A stretch of 64,000 bases of DNA from an uncultured Pelagibacteraceae bacterium (GTDB lineage Bacteria > Pseudomonadota > Alphaproteobacteria > Pelagibacterales > Pelagibacteraceae), in NCBI GenBank assembly GCA_902538745.1, contig CACBGP010000003.1, forward strand, positions 1-64,000. The letters run 5' to 3'. Both the position numbers and the translations under genes were made by a program. This document shows, one piece after another, positions 40,579 to 48,962 of the stretch (position 1 is its first letter; every line of letters begins with the position of its first letter). The notes beneath the pieces are model-generated. The model saw nothing but the letters and a program-made list of their open reading frames with translations, was not told the origin of the DNA and searched no databases.

Positions 40579-41025
40579 ATGGACAATGCAGTCAACGCCA
40601 ATTTTAATTGGTCGTGTAAATTTACATGGAAAAGAAGTGCTAAAAACACTGGTTGGTGTTTATTAGGTTGTGCAATTGGTGATTTTGGTACTATTTTATT
40701 TTTCCAACTAACTAAGATTCCATTCCCAGTTATGGGAATAATGACTTTAGCTATCATCAACGGACTAATTACAAGTATTATTTTAGAGACAATAATCTTA
40801 ATGCGACAAAGTTTTGATTTTTCTAAAGCATTAAAAACAGCAATGGGAATGAGTTTTATATCAATGATAAGCATGGAGATCATGATGAATTTGACTGATT
40901 ACTTTTTAACAGGTGGCGCAATTCTTACTTGGTGGGTAGTTCCAGTTATGCTCTTAGTTGGGTTTTTAACACCTTGGCCTTATAATTACTGGAGATTAAA
41001 AAAATTTAATATTGCGTGTCATTAA
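40579..41025 (+). CDS. DUF4396-like membrane protein
   Basis: Several TM segments; GCAIGDFGTILFFQ, adjacent to cupredoxin. Confidence 0.65.
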   Translation: MDNAVNANFNWSCKFTWKRSAKNTGWCLLGCAIGDFGTILFFQLTKIPFPVMGIMTLAIINGLITSIILETIILMRQSFDFSKALKTAMGMSFISMISMEIMMNLTDYFLTGGAILTWWVVPVMLLVGFLTPWPYNYWRLKKFNIACH

Positions 41026-41723
41026 AAAATTGGGACAACAAAACTTGGCTTTCATCATCGTCTTATATTAAATCTTTTAATAATTTTTTATTAAAACAAG
41101 TTAAATTAAATAAAAACAGTCAGATTTTAGATATTGGTTGTGGCAGGGGTAAGATACTAGGAAGCTTGTCATCAAAGTTAAGCTTAAAGAGGAAATCTAT
41201 AGGTATAGATATAGAAAATCACAAAGATAGGGATAAAAGAATAATTTTTAAAAAAATTGATGCACTTAAATTTTTAAAAAAGAATAAAAAAACATTTGAT
41301 CTAATTTTAGTAAAACAAACTATTCATCTTTTTAAAATTAAAGATATTAAGACTATACTTAAATTGTCGAAAACATTGCTAAATCCAAACGGTAAAATTA
41401 TTATTTTTACTCTAGATCCCATTAATAACAAAATTCCAACATTTTCGATTATGAAAAAAAAGCTTAAAAAAGCGTTAATAAGAGACAAGAAAATTATTAA
41501 ATCAATTTCATACTCATTCAAAGGAAAAATCGTTAGAGGGTTTAGTTATAAAGTTAAAATTTCAAAGAAAAAATATATGGAAATGGTAAATAGCAAATAT
41601 ATATCGGTGTTGTTAGGGATGAGCCATAAGCTAATATCTAGTGGTTTAAATGAAATAAAGAAAAAGTATAAAAAACAAATATCTTTTCAAGATAAATTGA
41701 TTTGTCTAGTTTTGAATAGATAA
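41016..41723 (+). CDS. Class I SAM-dependent methyltransferase (lysine-rich)
   Basis: ILDIGCGRGKILGSL, KTFDLILVKQTIHLF. Confidence 0.8.
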   Translation: MSLKNWDNKTWLSSSSYIKSFNNFLLKQVKLNKNSQILDIGCGRGKILGSLSSKLSLKRKSIGIDIENHKDRDKRIIFKKIDALKFLKKNKKTFDLILVKQTIHLFKIKDIKTILKLSKTLLNPNGKIIIFTLDPINNKIPTFSIMKKKLKKALIRDKKIIKSISYSFKGKIVRGFSYKVKISKKKYMEMVNSKYISVLLGMSHKLISSGLNEIKKKYKKQISFQDKLICLVLNR

Positions 41724-41737
41724 ATTAACAAAATAAT

Positions 41738-41988
41738 TTAGGGGTTTGCTCTCTAGTTAATTAACCAAAAGAGCAGCCCCTAATTTGCCGTTCTGGCATT
41801 TAAGTCCGAATGGACTTTATATCTTTTATTTACGTTTTTATGAAGTATGAAATTACCCAGCTAAGTATCAGGTGGTGTTTGATTCATTAAAGCTACCTCC
41901 TTAATTAAAGATTAAATTTTGATCAGGTTGTAATCAATAAATTTATTTAAATTTTCTGAAAATATATTTCTTGAATACAACCTGGGTA
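41738..41988 (+). ncRNA. Candidate structured RNA in the largest intergenic gap
   Basis: Stem A TTAGGGG..TGCTCT / AGAGCA..CCCCTAA (41738-41783); stem C AAGTCC-GAAT-GGACTT (41802-41817); TACCCAG/CTGGGTA (41854-41860/41982-41988) enclosing AGGTGGT/GCTACCT (41870-41898, G-U only on + strand) and CAGGTTGTA/TACAACCTG (41924-41932/41976-41984). Confidence 0.5.
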
Positions 41989-42077
41989 TTTAATAATATT
42001 CCCGCATCTAAAATAATTTCACTTATTAATAGAAAATTTTCATTTGCATAAATATTGAGAATAGTTACAATTTTAAT

Positions 42078-42257
42078 GTGAAATATATTAATGGAATAGT
42101 AAAATTATTTTTAAGTTTATTAGTCTCTACCATAATTATTTATGCAATCAATATAGTTGCTGGATTTGCTGGAGCGGATTATTCTTTCACCCATGGTGAA
42201 ACTTTTGTCATTTGGATATTAATGGCAATATTAGTGAATAATTGTTTTAATAAATAA
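42078..42257 (+). CDS. 59-aa small membrane protein (GTG start)
   Basis: Manual translation: MKYINGIVKLFLSLLVSTIIIYAINIVAGFAGADYSFTHGETFVIWILMAILVNNCFNK; two hydrophobic segments. Confidence 0.5.
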   Translation: MKYINGIVKLFLSLLVSTIIIYAINIVAGFAGADYSFTHGETFVIWILMAILVNNCFNK

Positions 42258-42258
42258 T

Positions 42259-43359
42259 TTATATATTAAATTTTCTTTTTAGATGCTTAATTTTTCCTTC
42301 AGTACTATCATAATCTATATAACAACCTTGAAGAAATCTATTACCCTCATTAGCATTAAAGGATGTCCTTCCATGAAGAAGTCGATAATTATCCATCATT
42401 AATAGATCTCCTGGAAGAAGTTTAAATTCAATTCTATATTTGCTTGAATTATACAATTCAGAAATTTTATTTCTTGCCTTATAGTAAACATCTAATTTAT
42501 TTTTATCAATTAATGGAACAAAATCTAACCTTGGGCTAAATCTAACCTGTTTAAAATTTTTATTTTCATCTAATTCAATCATCTCAGCCCAATTCTCTAA
42601 TATTACATCCTTATCTATAAATTGATATTTTACCTTCACCTCAGTTAAAATTTTATAATATTCAGGATATTTTTCTTTTAATTCCTCTGTAACTGTAAAG
42701 CCATCTACCAAAGTAGAGTATCCACCTTCAACTGCATTTTCAATACAATGCAATATTTGAATACATGGAACTGGATTTCTATAAGGATTATCAGTATGAG
42801 GTGCTAAAGGTAAAGATGTATAAGCTAGATCATTAGGATTGGGTCTTGATTTTACATTAAAGAATTCACCAAAATTCGTTCTCCTTATACTACCTATAGA
42901 ATTTGCGAATTTTACTAGAAAATTGTTATCTGTTGGCACATTTTTGAAAATAATGAAACCATATTTATAGAAACTTATTAAAGCTTCATACATTATTTTT
43001 TCTTCAAATATATTTTCACTGAACTGAAAATTATTTAGATTTTTTAAAGAAGAGTCCCATTTAGTTTTTTTGATAAATTTTATATCATTAATACCAGAAT
43101 ATTCTTCAAAGATACTTTGAATTGATATTTTTGTTTCAACTCCGTCATTAAAAGAAATCTCTAAAAAATTATCAGTCAAATTTACTTTATTTATTTTAAT
43201 ATTTTGATTGAGCGTTGTTGGATCAAACAATCTCTGTTTGGTACCTTTATCAACAAAATCTACACCGTTCACTCTTTCTCTCAACCAGAATGGGTGTATT
43301 TCTTTTTTTGATCCTTGATTTTCAAAAAAAACTTTATTGTCTGAAAGTTCAATTTTCAT
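42259..43359 (-). CDS. Gamma-butyrobetaine hydroxylase-like 2OG-Fe(II) dioxygenase
   Basis: N-terminal FWLRERVNGVDFVD; LAPHTDNPYRNPVPCIQILHC; LLMMDNYRLLHGRTSF. Confidence 0.85.
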   Translation of the reverse strand: MKIELSDNKVFFENQGSKKEIHPFWLRERVNGVDFVDKGTKQRLFDPTTLNQNIKINKVNLTDNFLEISFNDGVETKISIQSIFEEYSGINDIKFIKKTKWDSSLKNLNNFQFSENIFEEKIMYEALISFYKYGFIIFKNVPTDNNFLVKFANSIGSIRRTNFGEFFNVKSRPNPNDLAYTSLPLAPHTDNPYRNPVPCIQILHCIENAVEGGYSTLVDGFTVTEELKEKYPEYYKILTEVKVKYQFIDKDVILENWAEMIELDENKNFKQVRFSPRLDFVPLIDKNKLDVYYKARNKISELYNSSKYRIEFKLLPGDLLMMDNYRLLHGRTSFNANEGNRFLQGCYIDYDSTEGKIKHLKRKFNI

Positions 43360-43424
43360 AATGATTCTTATGATTATTTAAAATTTTACTTTAATCAATA
43401 CAAATTAAATTGTAATAGTCTCTT

Positions 43425-44231
43425 GTGATTAAATTAAAATCTTCAGAATATAAAAAATACTCTAAATTTCTTAATAATTTAGCAAATAAACTTACTAGAT
43501 TTTATTTCTTAAAATTAAACAAGCCATTTAAAGTTTCAAATAAGTTAAAGGGCACAGGTTATGACCCTGTTACTAACGCAGATATTGCTTTTGAAAAATT
43601 TATAAGAAAAGAGATTAGTAATAAATTTCCCGCTCATCAAATTATAGGTGAGGAATTTAAAAATAAAAAAACCAAAAGTGATTTTTCTTGGGTTATTGAC
43701 CCAATTGATGGTACAAGATCTTTCGTTATAGGTAACCCAACCTGGAGTAACCTCATTTCGCTAAATTTTAAAGGAATACCAATTTTAGGTCTTGCTAATT
43801 TTCCAATTTTAAAAAAATATTATTTTAACGAAACAGATAAAGTTGCTTTTGTGTGTGAAAATGGAATTAAAAAAAGATTAAAAGTGAATAAAAAAGTAAC
43901 TTTCAAAAATATGAAATTGTCAGCTGCATTTCATGGTAGCTTATCTTTAAACCAACAAAAAAAGATACCACAAATATTAAAACGAATGCAATTTCCGTGT
44001 GCTGATGCTTTAAGTTATTCACATTTTGCAGAGGGAAAAATAGATATTGTAATTCAATGTGGAAATAAAATTTGGGATATCCATGCTTTAATTCCCATAA
44101 TAAGAGCAGCCGAAGGAATAGTTACCACGTGGAAAAATGAGGATCCAAAAAAAGCAGGAAACATTATTTGTGCGCCGAACAAAAAACTTCATAAAAGAAT
44201 AGTGAAAATATTAAAACCTGTGGCTAAGTAG
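43425..44231 (+). CDS. hisN: Inositol monophosphatase family, histidinol-phosphatase-like
   Basis: IGEEF, SWVIDPIDGTRSFVIGNPTWSNLISL, IWDIHALIPIIRAAEGIVTTW; GTG start. Confidence 0.85.
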   Translation: MIKLKSSEYKKYSKFLNNLANKLTRFYFLKLNKPFKVSNKLKGTGYDPVTNADIAFEKFIRKEISNKFPAHQIIGEEFKNKKTKSDFSWVIDPIDGTRSFVIGNPTWSNLISLNFKGIPILGLANFPILKKYYFNETDKVAFVCENGIKKRLKVNKKVTFKNMKLSAAFHGSLSLNQQKKIPQILKRMQFPCADALSYSHFAEGKIDIVIQCGNKIWDIHALIPIIRAAEGIVTTWKNEDPKKAGNIICAPNKKLHKRIVKILKPVAK

Positions 44232-44559
44232 CCTTGCCAAGTGTGTTGAGTAAAATTACACCAATAATAATTAATATTATTCCTATAATTCCATAGAGAT
44301 TTGGGATTTGATTGTATTTAAACACGCCAAATAAAGTTACTGCAGTAATAGTTAATCCGCCATAAGTTGCATAAGTGAAACCAACTGGAATAATATTCAT
44401 TGCTTTAGATAAACAAAAAATACAAGCAACTATTGATATTACACAAAAAATTGTTGGGCCAATATTCGTAAATCCATTAGTTGATTTTAAAAAACCATTC
44501 GAAGTTATGCCTAAGATAATTGCCAATAGAAGAAATATATATCCAGATAAATTACTCAT
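44224..44559 (-). CDS. SMR-family small multidrug transporter
   Basis: Four TM; YIFLLLAIILGITSNGFLKSTNGFTN, IPVGFTYATYGG. Confidence 0.8.
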   Translation of the reverse strand: MSNLSGYIFLLLAIILGITSNGFLKSTNGFTNIGPTIFCVISIVACIFCLSKAMNIIPVGFTYATYGGLTITAVTLFGVFKYNQIPNLYGIIGIILIIIGVILLNTLGKAT

Positions 44560-44573
44560 AACTTAAGTTATGT

Positions 44574-44795
44574 CTATTTAGTTATTTTATCCACAAATTT
44601 TTCAACTATAGGAGCTACAATCGTTGTCGCAACTAATGCAACTGGCAAACTTACTGACCAAGCTTTAAAAAATCTCTTATAATAGAGTTCATCATAACCT
44701 GTGTTAATATATGTTATTATAAGTGTCATGATCAAACTCATGCCAAGACCCATAAAAAATATAAATATTAATTTTGAATATTTTTTTGGAAACAT
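44574..44795 (-). CDS. DUF2798-like two-TM protein
   Basis: FFMGLGMSLIMTLIITYINTG...FKAWSVSLPVALVATTIVAPIVEKFVDKIT. Confidence 0.7.
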   Translation of the reverse strand: MFPKKYSKLIFIFFMGLGMSLIMTLIITYINTGYDELYYKRFFKAWSVSLPVALVATTIVAPIVEKFVDKITK

Positions 44796-44801
44796 AGAAA
44801 A

Positions 44802-45020
44802 TTATAAATCAAAAATTAAAAAATAAAAATAAATTACCCATAAAAAACAAGCTGCCATCGTTACAAAAATTATTGTTACTCCAGTAGCTGTCTCATTTTT
44901 GTATTTTTTATTTACCTCTTTTCGCCATTTTTTTGGATAAAGTGGGATAGTCAACGCGTAGATGATTAAAAAAACATCAAGTGCAGTTATAGCTATACAA
45001 ATAAAAAGTAATTGACTCAC
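44802..45020 (-). CDS. Small two-TM hypothetical protein
   Basis: 72 aa, two hydrophobic helices, same-strand compact cluster. Confidence 0.6.
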   Translation of the reverse strand: MSQLLFICIAITALDVFLIIYALTIPLYPKKWRKEVNKKYKNETATGVTIIFVTMAACFLWVIYFYFLIFDL

Positions 45021-45341
45021 CTATTTTGGCATTGGAGTGGCGCCAGTCTCTAAACTTATAATTTTTCCATCTTTGTATTTATAAACTGCCATTACTGCTT
45101 CTACATTTCCGTCATTAAATCTTACTATTGAATGGTGAACTCCAATTTCATCATTTTCATAGACCACTCTTGTTTTATCTTGGTTTATATCACCACTCAT
45201 TGCCCATTTTATCACATCGGCTTTACCTATGGTGTTTCCTGATTTATGCATTGTAAATTTGAAATCATCATGCAAAAGTTCATTCATGGTAGTTTCATCT
45301 TTTTTGTCTATTGCATCAGTATATTTTTTTAATATCGACAT
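45021..45341 (-). CDS. SnoaL/NTF2-like protein
   Basis: LKKYTDAIDKKDETTMNELLHDDFKFTMHKSGNTIGKADVIKW. Confidence 0.75.
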   Translation of the reverse strand: MSILKKYTDAIDKKDETTMNELLHDDFKFTMHKSGNTIGKADVIKWAMSGDINQDKTRVVYENDEIGVHHSIVRFNDGNVEAVMAVYKYKDGKIISLETGATPMPK

Positions 45342-45342
45342 C

Positions 45343-45630
45343 TTAAACTCCTTTAATAATTATTCCGTTGCCTATTGAGTTCTCTAAACGGATTTGTTTT
45401 ATTGGTTTATATTTCTCAGAGTTATACCACTCTAAAGCTTTTTCGTAACTTGGAAATTTAATAACAACGGTTCTAGGATAAGTCCAAGTGCCTTCAACTA
45501 GCGTAGTTTCGCCAGCTTTGACAACATATTCTCCACCATACATCTCAACAATCGGTTTTACTTTTTCTATGTATTCTTTGTACTGCTCGGGTTTTTTTAT
45601 TTCTATATTGAATATCGCAAACCCAGACAT
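45343..45630 (-). CDS. DUF1330 dimeric alpha/beta-barrel protein (copy 1)
   Basis: YGGEYVVKAGETTLVEGTWTYPRTVVIKFPSYEKALEWYNSEKYKPIKQIR. Confidence 0.85.
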   Translation of the reverse strand: MSGFAIFNIEIKKPEQYKEYIEKVKPIVEMYGGEYVVKAGETTLVEGTWTYPRTVVIKFPSYEKALEWYNSEKYKPIKQIRLENSIGNGIIIKGV

Positions 45631-46046
45631 TAGGTATATATTTTATCAGCTAAACCGTAACATAAAATTGCACTCATTAATGTAAATACAAATGGTGCAA
45701 TAATACCTTCGTTTGTTGTTTTCTCATTTACTCCAGTTTTATTTATTTTGATTGAATAAAAATTACATAAAAAAATACATAAATTATTTATGAAAACTAA
45801 ATTTAAGAATCCCCATGTATTTTCTAAACCACCAGGTCTTATAAAGCCCACATATATGGACATCAAAAAGACAGCAAGCATGAATGCTCCAGCCATTCTA
45901 ATCATTATTGCACCACTGGGATCTATGCCAAATTTTTCCATAAAGTTTTTAGTACCAAAAATGGTTTGAAAAGCGTAAACACCAACGCCAATAAAATGAA
46001 CTAAATAAATTATTAAATAAAATATCCCATTAAATTTTTCTATCAT
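45630..46046 (-). CDS. Small integral membrane hypothetical protein
   Basis: 138 aa, about 4 TM; FGTKNFMEKFGIDPSGAIMIRMAGAFMLAVFLMS. Confidence 0.7.
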   Translation of the reverse strand: MIEKFNGIFYLIIYLVHFIGVGVYAFQTIFGTKNFMEKFGIDPSGAIMIRMAGAFMLAVFLMSIYVGFIRPGGLENTWGFLNLVFINNLCIFLCNFYSIKINKTGVNEKTTNEGIIAPFVFTLMSAILCYGLADKIYT

Positions 46047-46055
46047 TTTGTCTCC

Positions 46056-46370
46056 TTAATCGTTGAATACCATTCTCATTTCGTCTTGTATTGTACCTTC
46101 TTTAAAAACACCCTTCATTCTTTTTTGAAGTTCAATAAATTTAGGATCAGCAGACATATTCTGATCATTTTCAAAAGCTTTGTCAGTAAATTGTTCTCCA
46201 ACTAAAGTTTCTCTAACTGTTCTAGGATTTCCACCAATTTGAAAAGAAAAATAAACTTCATGATCAGGATAATGTTTTTTTCTTACTTCAGCTAAACCTT
46301 TAGAAATTTCCATGGCCTCACCAAGTTTATCATCATAAACACCGATAGTTCTTGTGTAGATTGCTTTCAT
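46056..46370 (-). CDS. Small hypothetical protein, possible dimeric alpha/beta-barrel
   Basis: MKAIYTRTIGVYDDKLGEAMEISKGLAEVRKKHYPDHEVYFSFQIGGNPRTVRETLVGEQ; start at 46370 preferred (AGGAG upstream). Confidence 0.7.
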   Translation of the reverse strand: MKAIYTRTIGVYDDKLGEAMEISKGLAEVRKKHYPDHEVYFSFQIGGNPRTVRETLVGEQFTDKAFENDQNMSADPKFIELQKRMKGVFKEGTIQDEMRMVFND

Positions 46371-46398
46371 TTTTACTCCTTTTTTAATTAGCTGAGTT

Positions 46399-46686
46399 TT
46401 AATTCCCCTCAACTAAAACTAGATGAGCTTTAGCCGCTAATTCTCTAACCGCTTTAGCAGCTTGATATTTTTCTGACTCATAGAATTTACGAGCAGCATC
46501 AATGCTTTCAAATTCAATTAATACAACAGTACCTAAATTTTCACCTTCTCTTACATCAGGACTGGGTTCACGAACAAGAACTTTGCCACCGTGCTCTCCA
46601 ATAGTTGGTCCGGACATTTGTTTAAACTTTTCCATACCTTCTTTATCGTGTTCTTTAAGATGTGCTATCAAATATCCTTTGCTCAT
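46399..46686 (-). CDS. DUF1330 dimeric alpha/beta-barrel protein (copy 2)
   Basis: GEHGGKVLVREPSPDVREGENLGTVVLIEFESIDAARKFYESEKYQAAKAVR. Confidence 0.85.
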   Translation of the reverse strand: MSKGYLIAHLKEHDKEGMEKFKQMSGPTIGEHGGKVLVREPSPDVREGENLGTVVLIEFESIDAARKFYESEKYQAAKAVRELAAKAHLVLVEGN

Positions 46687-46695
46687 AATTTTCTC

Positions 46696-46983
46696 TTAAG
46701 CGTTATAGTCCATCACTTGATCAGTACACTCAGTAAATTTATGAGGCTCAAAGAAATCATTCATTTGACCTAATTGATTATTAATATCTGCTTCACTGTT
46801 TGCTTTCCACCAGCAAAACATTTGCATTGTATCACCAGGTGTATTCCAGGTCATTTGACATGCAGCTTTATCACTGGTCATTGATTTAATAATATCCTCC
46901 ATTTTCATTGAGGCTACTGTTTCGCTAAATTTATCTTTCATTTCTTTAGATTTGAAAGTGTGAGTTACCATATAGTTTTTCAT
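46696..46983 (-). CDS. Small hypothetical protein, possible dimeric alpha/beta-barrel
   Basis: MKNYMVTHTFKSKEMKDKFSETVASMKMEDIIKSMTSDKAACQMTWNTPGDTMQMFCWWKANSEADINNQLGQMNDFFEPHKFTE. Confidence 0.65.
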   Translation of the reverse strand: MKNYMVTHTFKSKEMKDKFSETVASMKMEDIIKSMTSDKAACQMTWNTPGDTMQMFCWWKANSEADINNQLGQMNDFFEPHKFTECTDQVMDYNA

Positions 46984-46998
46984 TTTTCTCCTTTGTGT

Positions 46999-47205
46999 TT
47001 AGCTTTTAAATAAAGCAAGAGCTTCATTCAAAAGTTTTTCAGACTTAGCATGATCACCATTATTATGGGCATCCATACCTTGATCTTTAAGTTCTTGAGC
47101 TTTTTTAATCTTTTCATCAATATTTTTAGCTAACATCGGACATGAACCTGCATATGCTGAGCTAACAAATAAGACTAAACAAAGCGTTAACATTATTTTT
47201 TTCAT
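46999..47205 (-). CDS. Small secreted protein (68 aa precursor)
   Basis: Signal peptide MKKIMLTLCLVLFVSSAYA|GSCPMLAKN; AAGGAG-type RBS. Confidence 0.65.
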   Translation of the reverse strand: MKKIMLTLCLVLFVSSAYAGSCPMLAKNIDEKIKKAQELKDQGMDAHNNGDHAKSEKLLNEALALFKS

Positions 47206-47214
47206 TTTTTCTCC

Positions 47215-47505
47215 TTATAAATTTACTTCAGATAGTTCATATAATTTAGCGCTCTCTACACATTCTGCGTAAATAGCCTTCGCGGTAGGATTATTCCCAG
47301 TTACAAATTCTTTCATTCCAGCTTCATTATGAACATTCACTTTAAATAACATCCCACTTTTATCTGGAATCATGGCTCCAACAGTTTTTTCTGGATAGGC
47401 AACACTTTTTCTAACACCCATTCCTTCATCTGATTGCATCCATCCCATGAAAGTTTCTAATTTACCCTCTTTAAGTTTAAGGAATACTAACATTTCTTTT
47501 TCCAT
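47215..47505 (-). CDS. Small hypothetical protein, possible alpha/beta-barrel
   Basis: MEKEMLVFLKLKEGKLETFMGWMQSDEGMGVRKSVAYPEKTVG...; AAGGAG-type RBS. Confidence 0.65.
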   Translation of the reverse strand: MEKEMLVFLKLKEGKLETFMGWMQSDEGMGVRKSVAYPEKTVGAMIPDKSGMLFKVNVHNEAGMKEFVTGNNPTAKAIYAECVESAKLYELSEVNL

Positions 47506-47521
47506 TTTTTCTCCTTTTAAA

Positions 47522-47893
47522 TTAATACAAAGTCTGAACTACTTTTTTAACTCTTTCAGCTCCATTCGGAACTAAAGCTTCAACAAATGTATGACATTTT
47601 TCAGTTTTAGCTTTGTCGTATTTTGAACCGTAATGTTTATCTACAGCTTTATTTACTCCTTCATCCCATTTTTTTTCTGGAATACCAATTTCAAGAGCAT
47701 ACGTTTTTAAAACTTTTACTGTTGAAATAGATTTTTCTTTCATGCCATATTCAAATTTTTCACCAGATGGTAAAAAGTAATTTGCCATATAAATTCCAAC
47801 ACAATCCCAAGCTTTAGATTTATCTTCATTACTCATATCTGCGTAAGCAGAAGTAAAAGCAAAAAAAGACAAGATTAAAATTATTTTTTTCAT
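47522..47893 (-). CDS. Small secreted two-Cys protein, first gene of the small-ORF cluster
   Basis: Signal peptide MKKIILILSFFAFTSAYA|DMSNED...; two Cys in the mature part. Confidence 0.65.
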   Translation of the reverse strand: MKKIILILSFFAFTSAYADMSNEDKSKAWDCVGIYMANYFLPSGEKFEYGMKEKSISTVKVLKTYALEIGIPEKKWDEGVNKAVDKHYGSKYDKAKTEKCHTFVEALVPNGAERVKKVVQTLY

Positions 47894-47903
47894 AGAACCT
47901 CAA

Positions 47904-47946
47904 AGTTAATTATTTTAACTTAAAAATGTAACTGTTTTGTTACATG
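47904..47946. promoter_or_regulatory. Two tandem inverted repeats upstream of the small-ORF cluster
   Basis: AAGTTAA-TTATT-TTAACTT (47904-47922) and ATGTAAC-TGTTTT-GTTACAT (47927-47946), each with perfect 7-bp arms. Confidence 0.55.
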
Positions 47947-47960
47947 CCTGATATGCGATA

Positions 47961-48962
47961 TTATAACCAGCTAGGTACAGGTAAGTTTTTTTCCATTAAA
48001 AATGATTTATTAAACATCTTAGAGTTGTATTTATCTGATTTATCACAAAGAATAGTTACGATTGTTTTTCCTGGCCCAAGTTCTTTTCCAAGTCTAATTG
48101 CACCAGCGATATTTATTCCACAACTTGTTCCTAAACTTAGCCCTTCATTTTGAATTAGGTCATAAAGTATGGGCAATGCTTCGTGATCGTCAATGGAATA
48201 TGCATCATCAATTTTTGCGTTCTCAAAATTTTTTGTTATTCTACTTGAGCCAATCCCTTCAGTAATTGATCCACCTTCAGATTTTAATTCACCGTTTTTA
48301 ATATAATTATAAAGTGCTGACCCTTTAGGATCGGAAAGATAAATTTTAACATTTTTATTTTTTTCTTTCAGTGCATTACTTACACCAGAAATTGTACCAC
48401 CTGTTCCAGATGAACAAACAAAACCATCAACTTTACCTTCAGTTTGTTCCCATATTTCTTTTCCTGTTCCTTCATAATGTCCTTTAGCATTAGCAACATT
48501 GTCGAATTGATTGGCCCAGACAACACCATTGTTATTAGTTGGTCTTAACTCATCTGCTAGACGTCCAGCAATCTTAACAAAATTATTTTCATCTTTATAC
48601 GGCTTTGCAGGGACTAATCTTAATTCTGCCCCCAGATTTTTTATTGTATCTTTTTTTTCTTGAGTTTGATTATCATTCATTACAATTATTGTTTTATAAC
48701 CAAGTGAATTCCCTATCAAACCTAATCCAATTCCGGTATTACCCGCAGTACCTTCAACAACAATACCACCTTTAGAAATTAATTTTTTTTCTTGTGCGTC
48801 TTTAAGTAATGAGAGTGCAGCTCTATCTTTGACTGACCCGCCAGGATTCATAAATTCTGCTTTACCATAAATGTTGCATCCTGTTAACTCAGAGGCAGCT
48901 TTAAGTTTGATTAATGGAGTATTACCTATTGAATCAATAAATGTATTTCTAATATGAACCAT
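47961..48962 (-). CDS. cysK: Cysteine synthase family PLP enzyme
   Basis: GNTPLIKLKAASELTGCNIYGKAEFMNPGGSVKDRAAL, GTAGNTGIGLGLIG, SSGTGGTISGVS. Confidence 0.9.
   Translation of the reverse strand: MVHIRNTFIDSIGNTPLIKLKAASELTGCNIYGKAEFMNPGGSVKDRAALSLLKDAQEKKLISKGGIVVEGTAGNTGIGLGLIGNSLGYKTIIVMNDNQTQEKKDTIKNLGAELRLVPAKPYKDENNFVKIAGRLADELRPTNNNGVVWANQFDNVANAKGHYEGTGKEIWEQTEGKVDGFVCSSGTGGTISGVSNALKEKNKNVKIYLSDPKGSALYNYIKNGELKSEGGSITEGIGSSRITKNFENAKIDDAYSIDDHEALPILYDLIQNEGLSLGTSCGINIAGAIRLGKELGPGKTIVTILCDKSDKYNSKMFNKSFLMEKNLPVPSWL

Noticed and set aside
41738-41988. tmRNA, SRP RNA or 6S RNA as explanation for the structured gap
   Set aside because: No tag-peptide frame, no T-loop-like GTTCGA, no SRP GGUCAGGUCCGGAAGGAAGCAGCC-like core; a covariance-model search is still needed.
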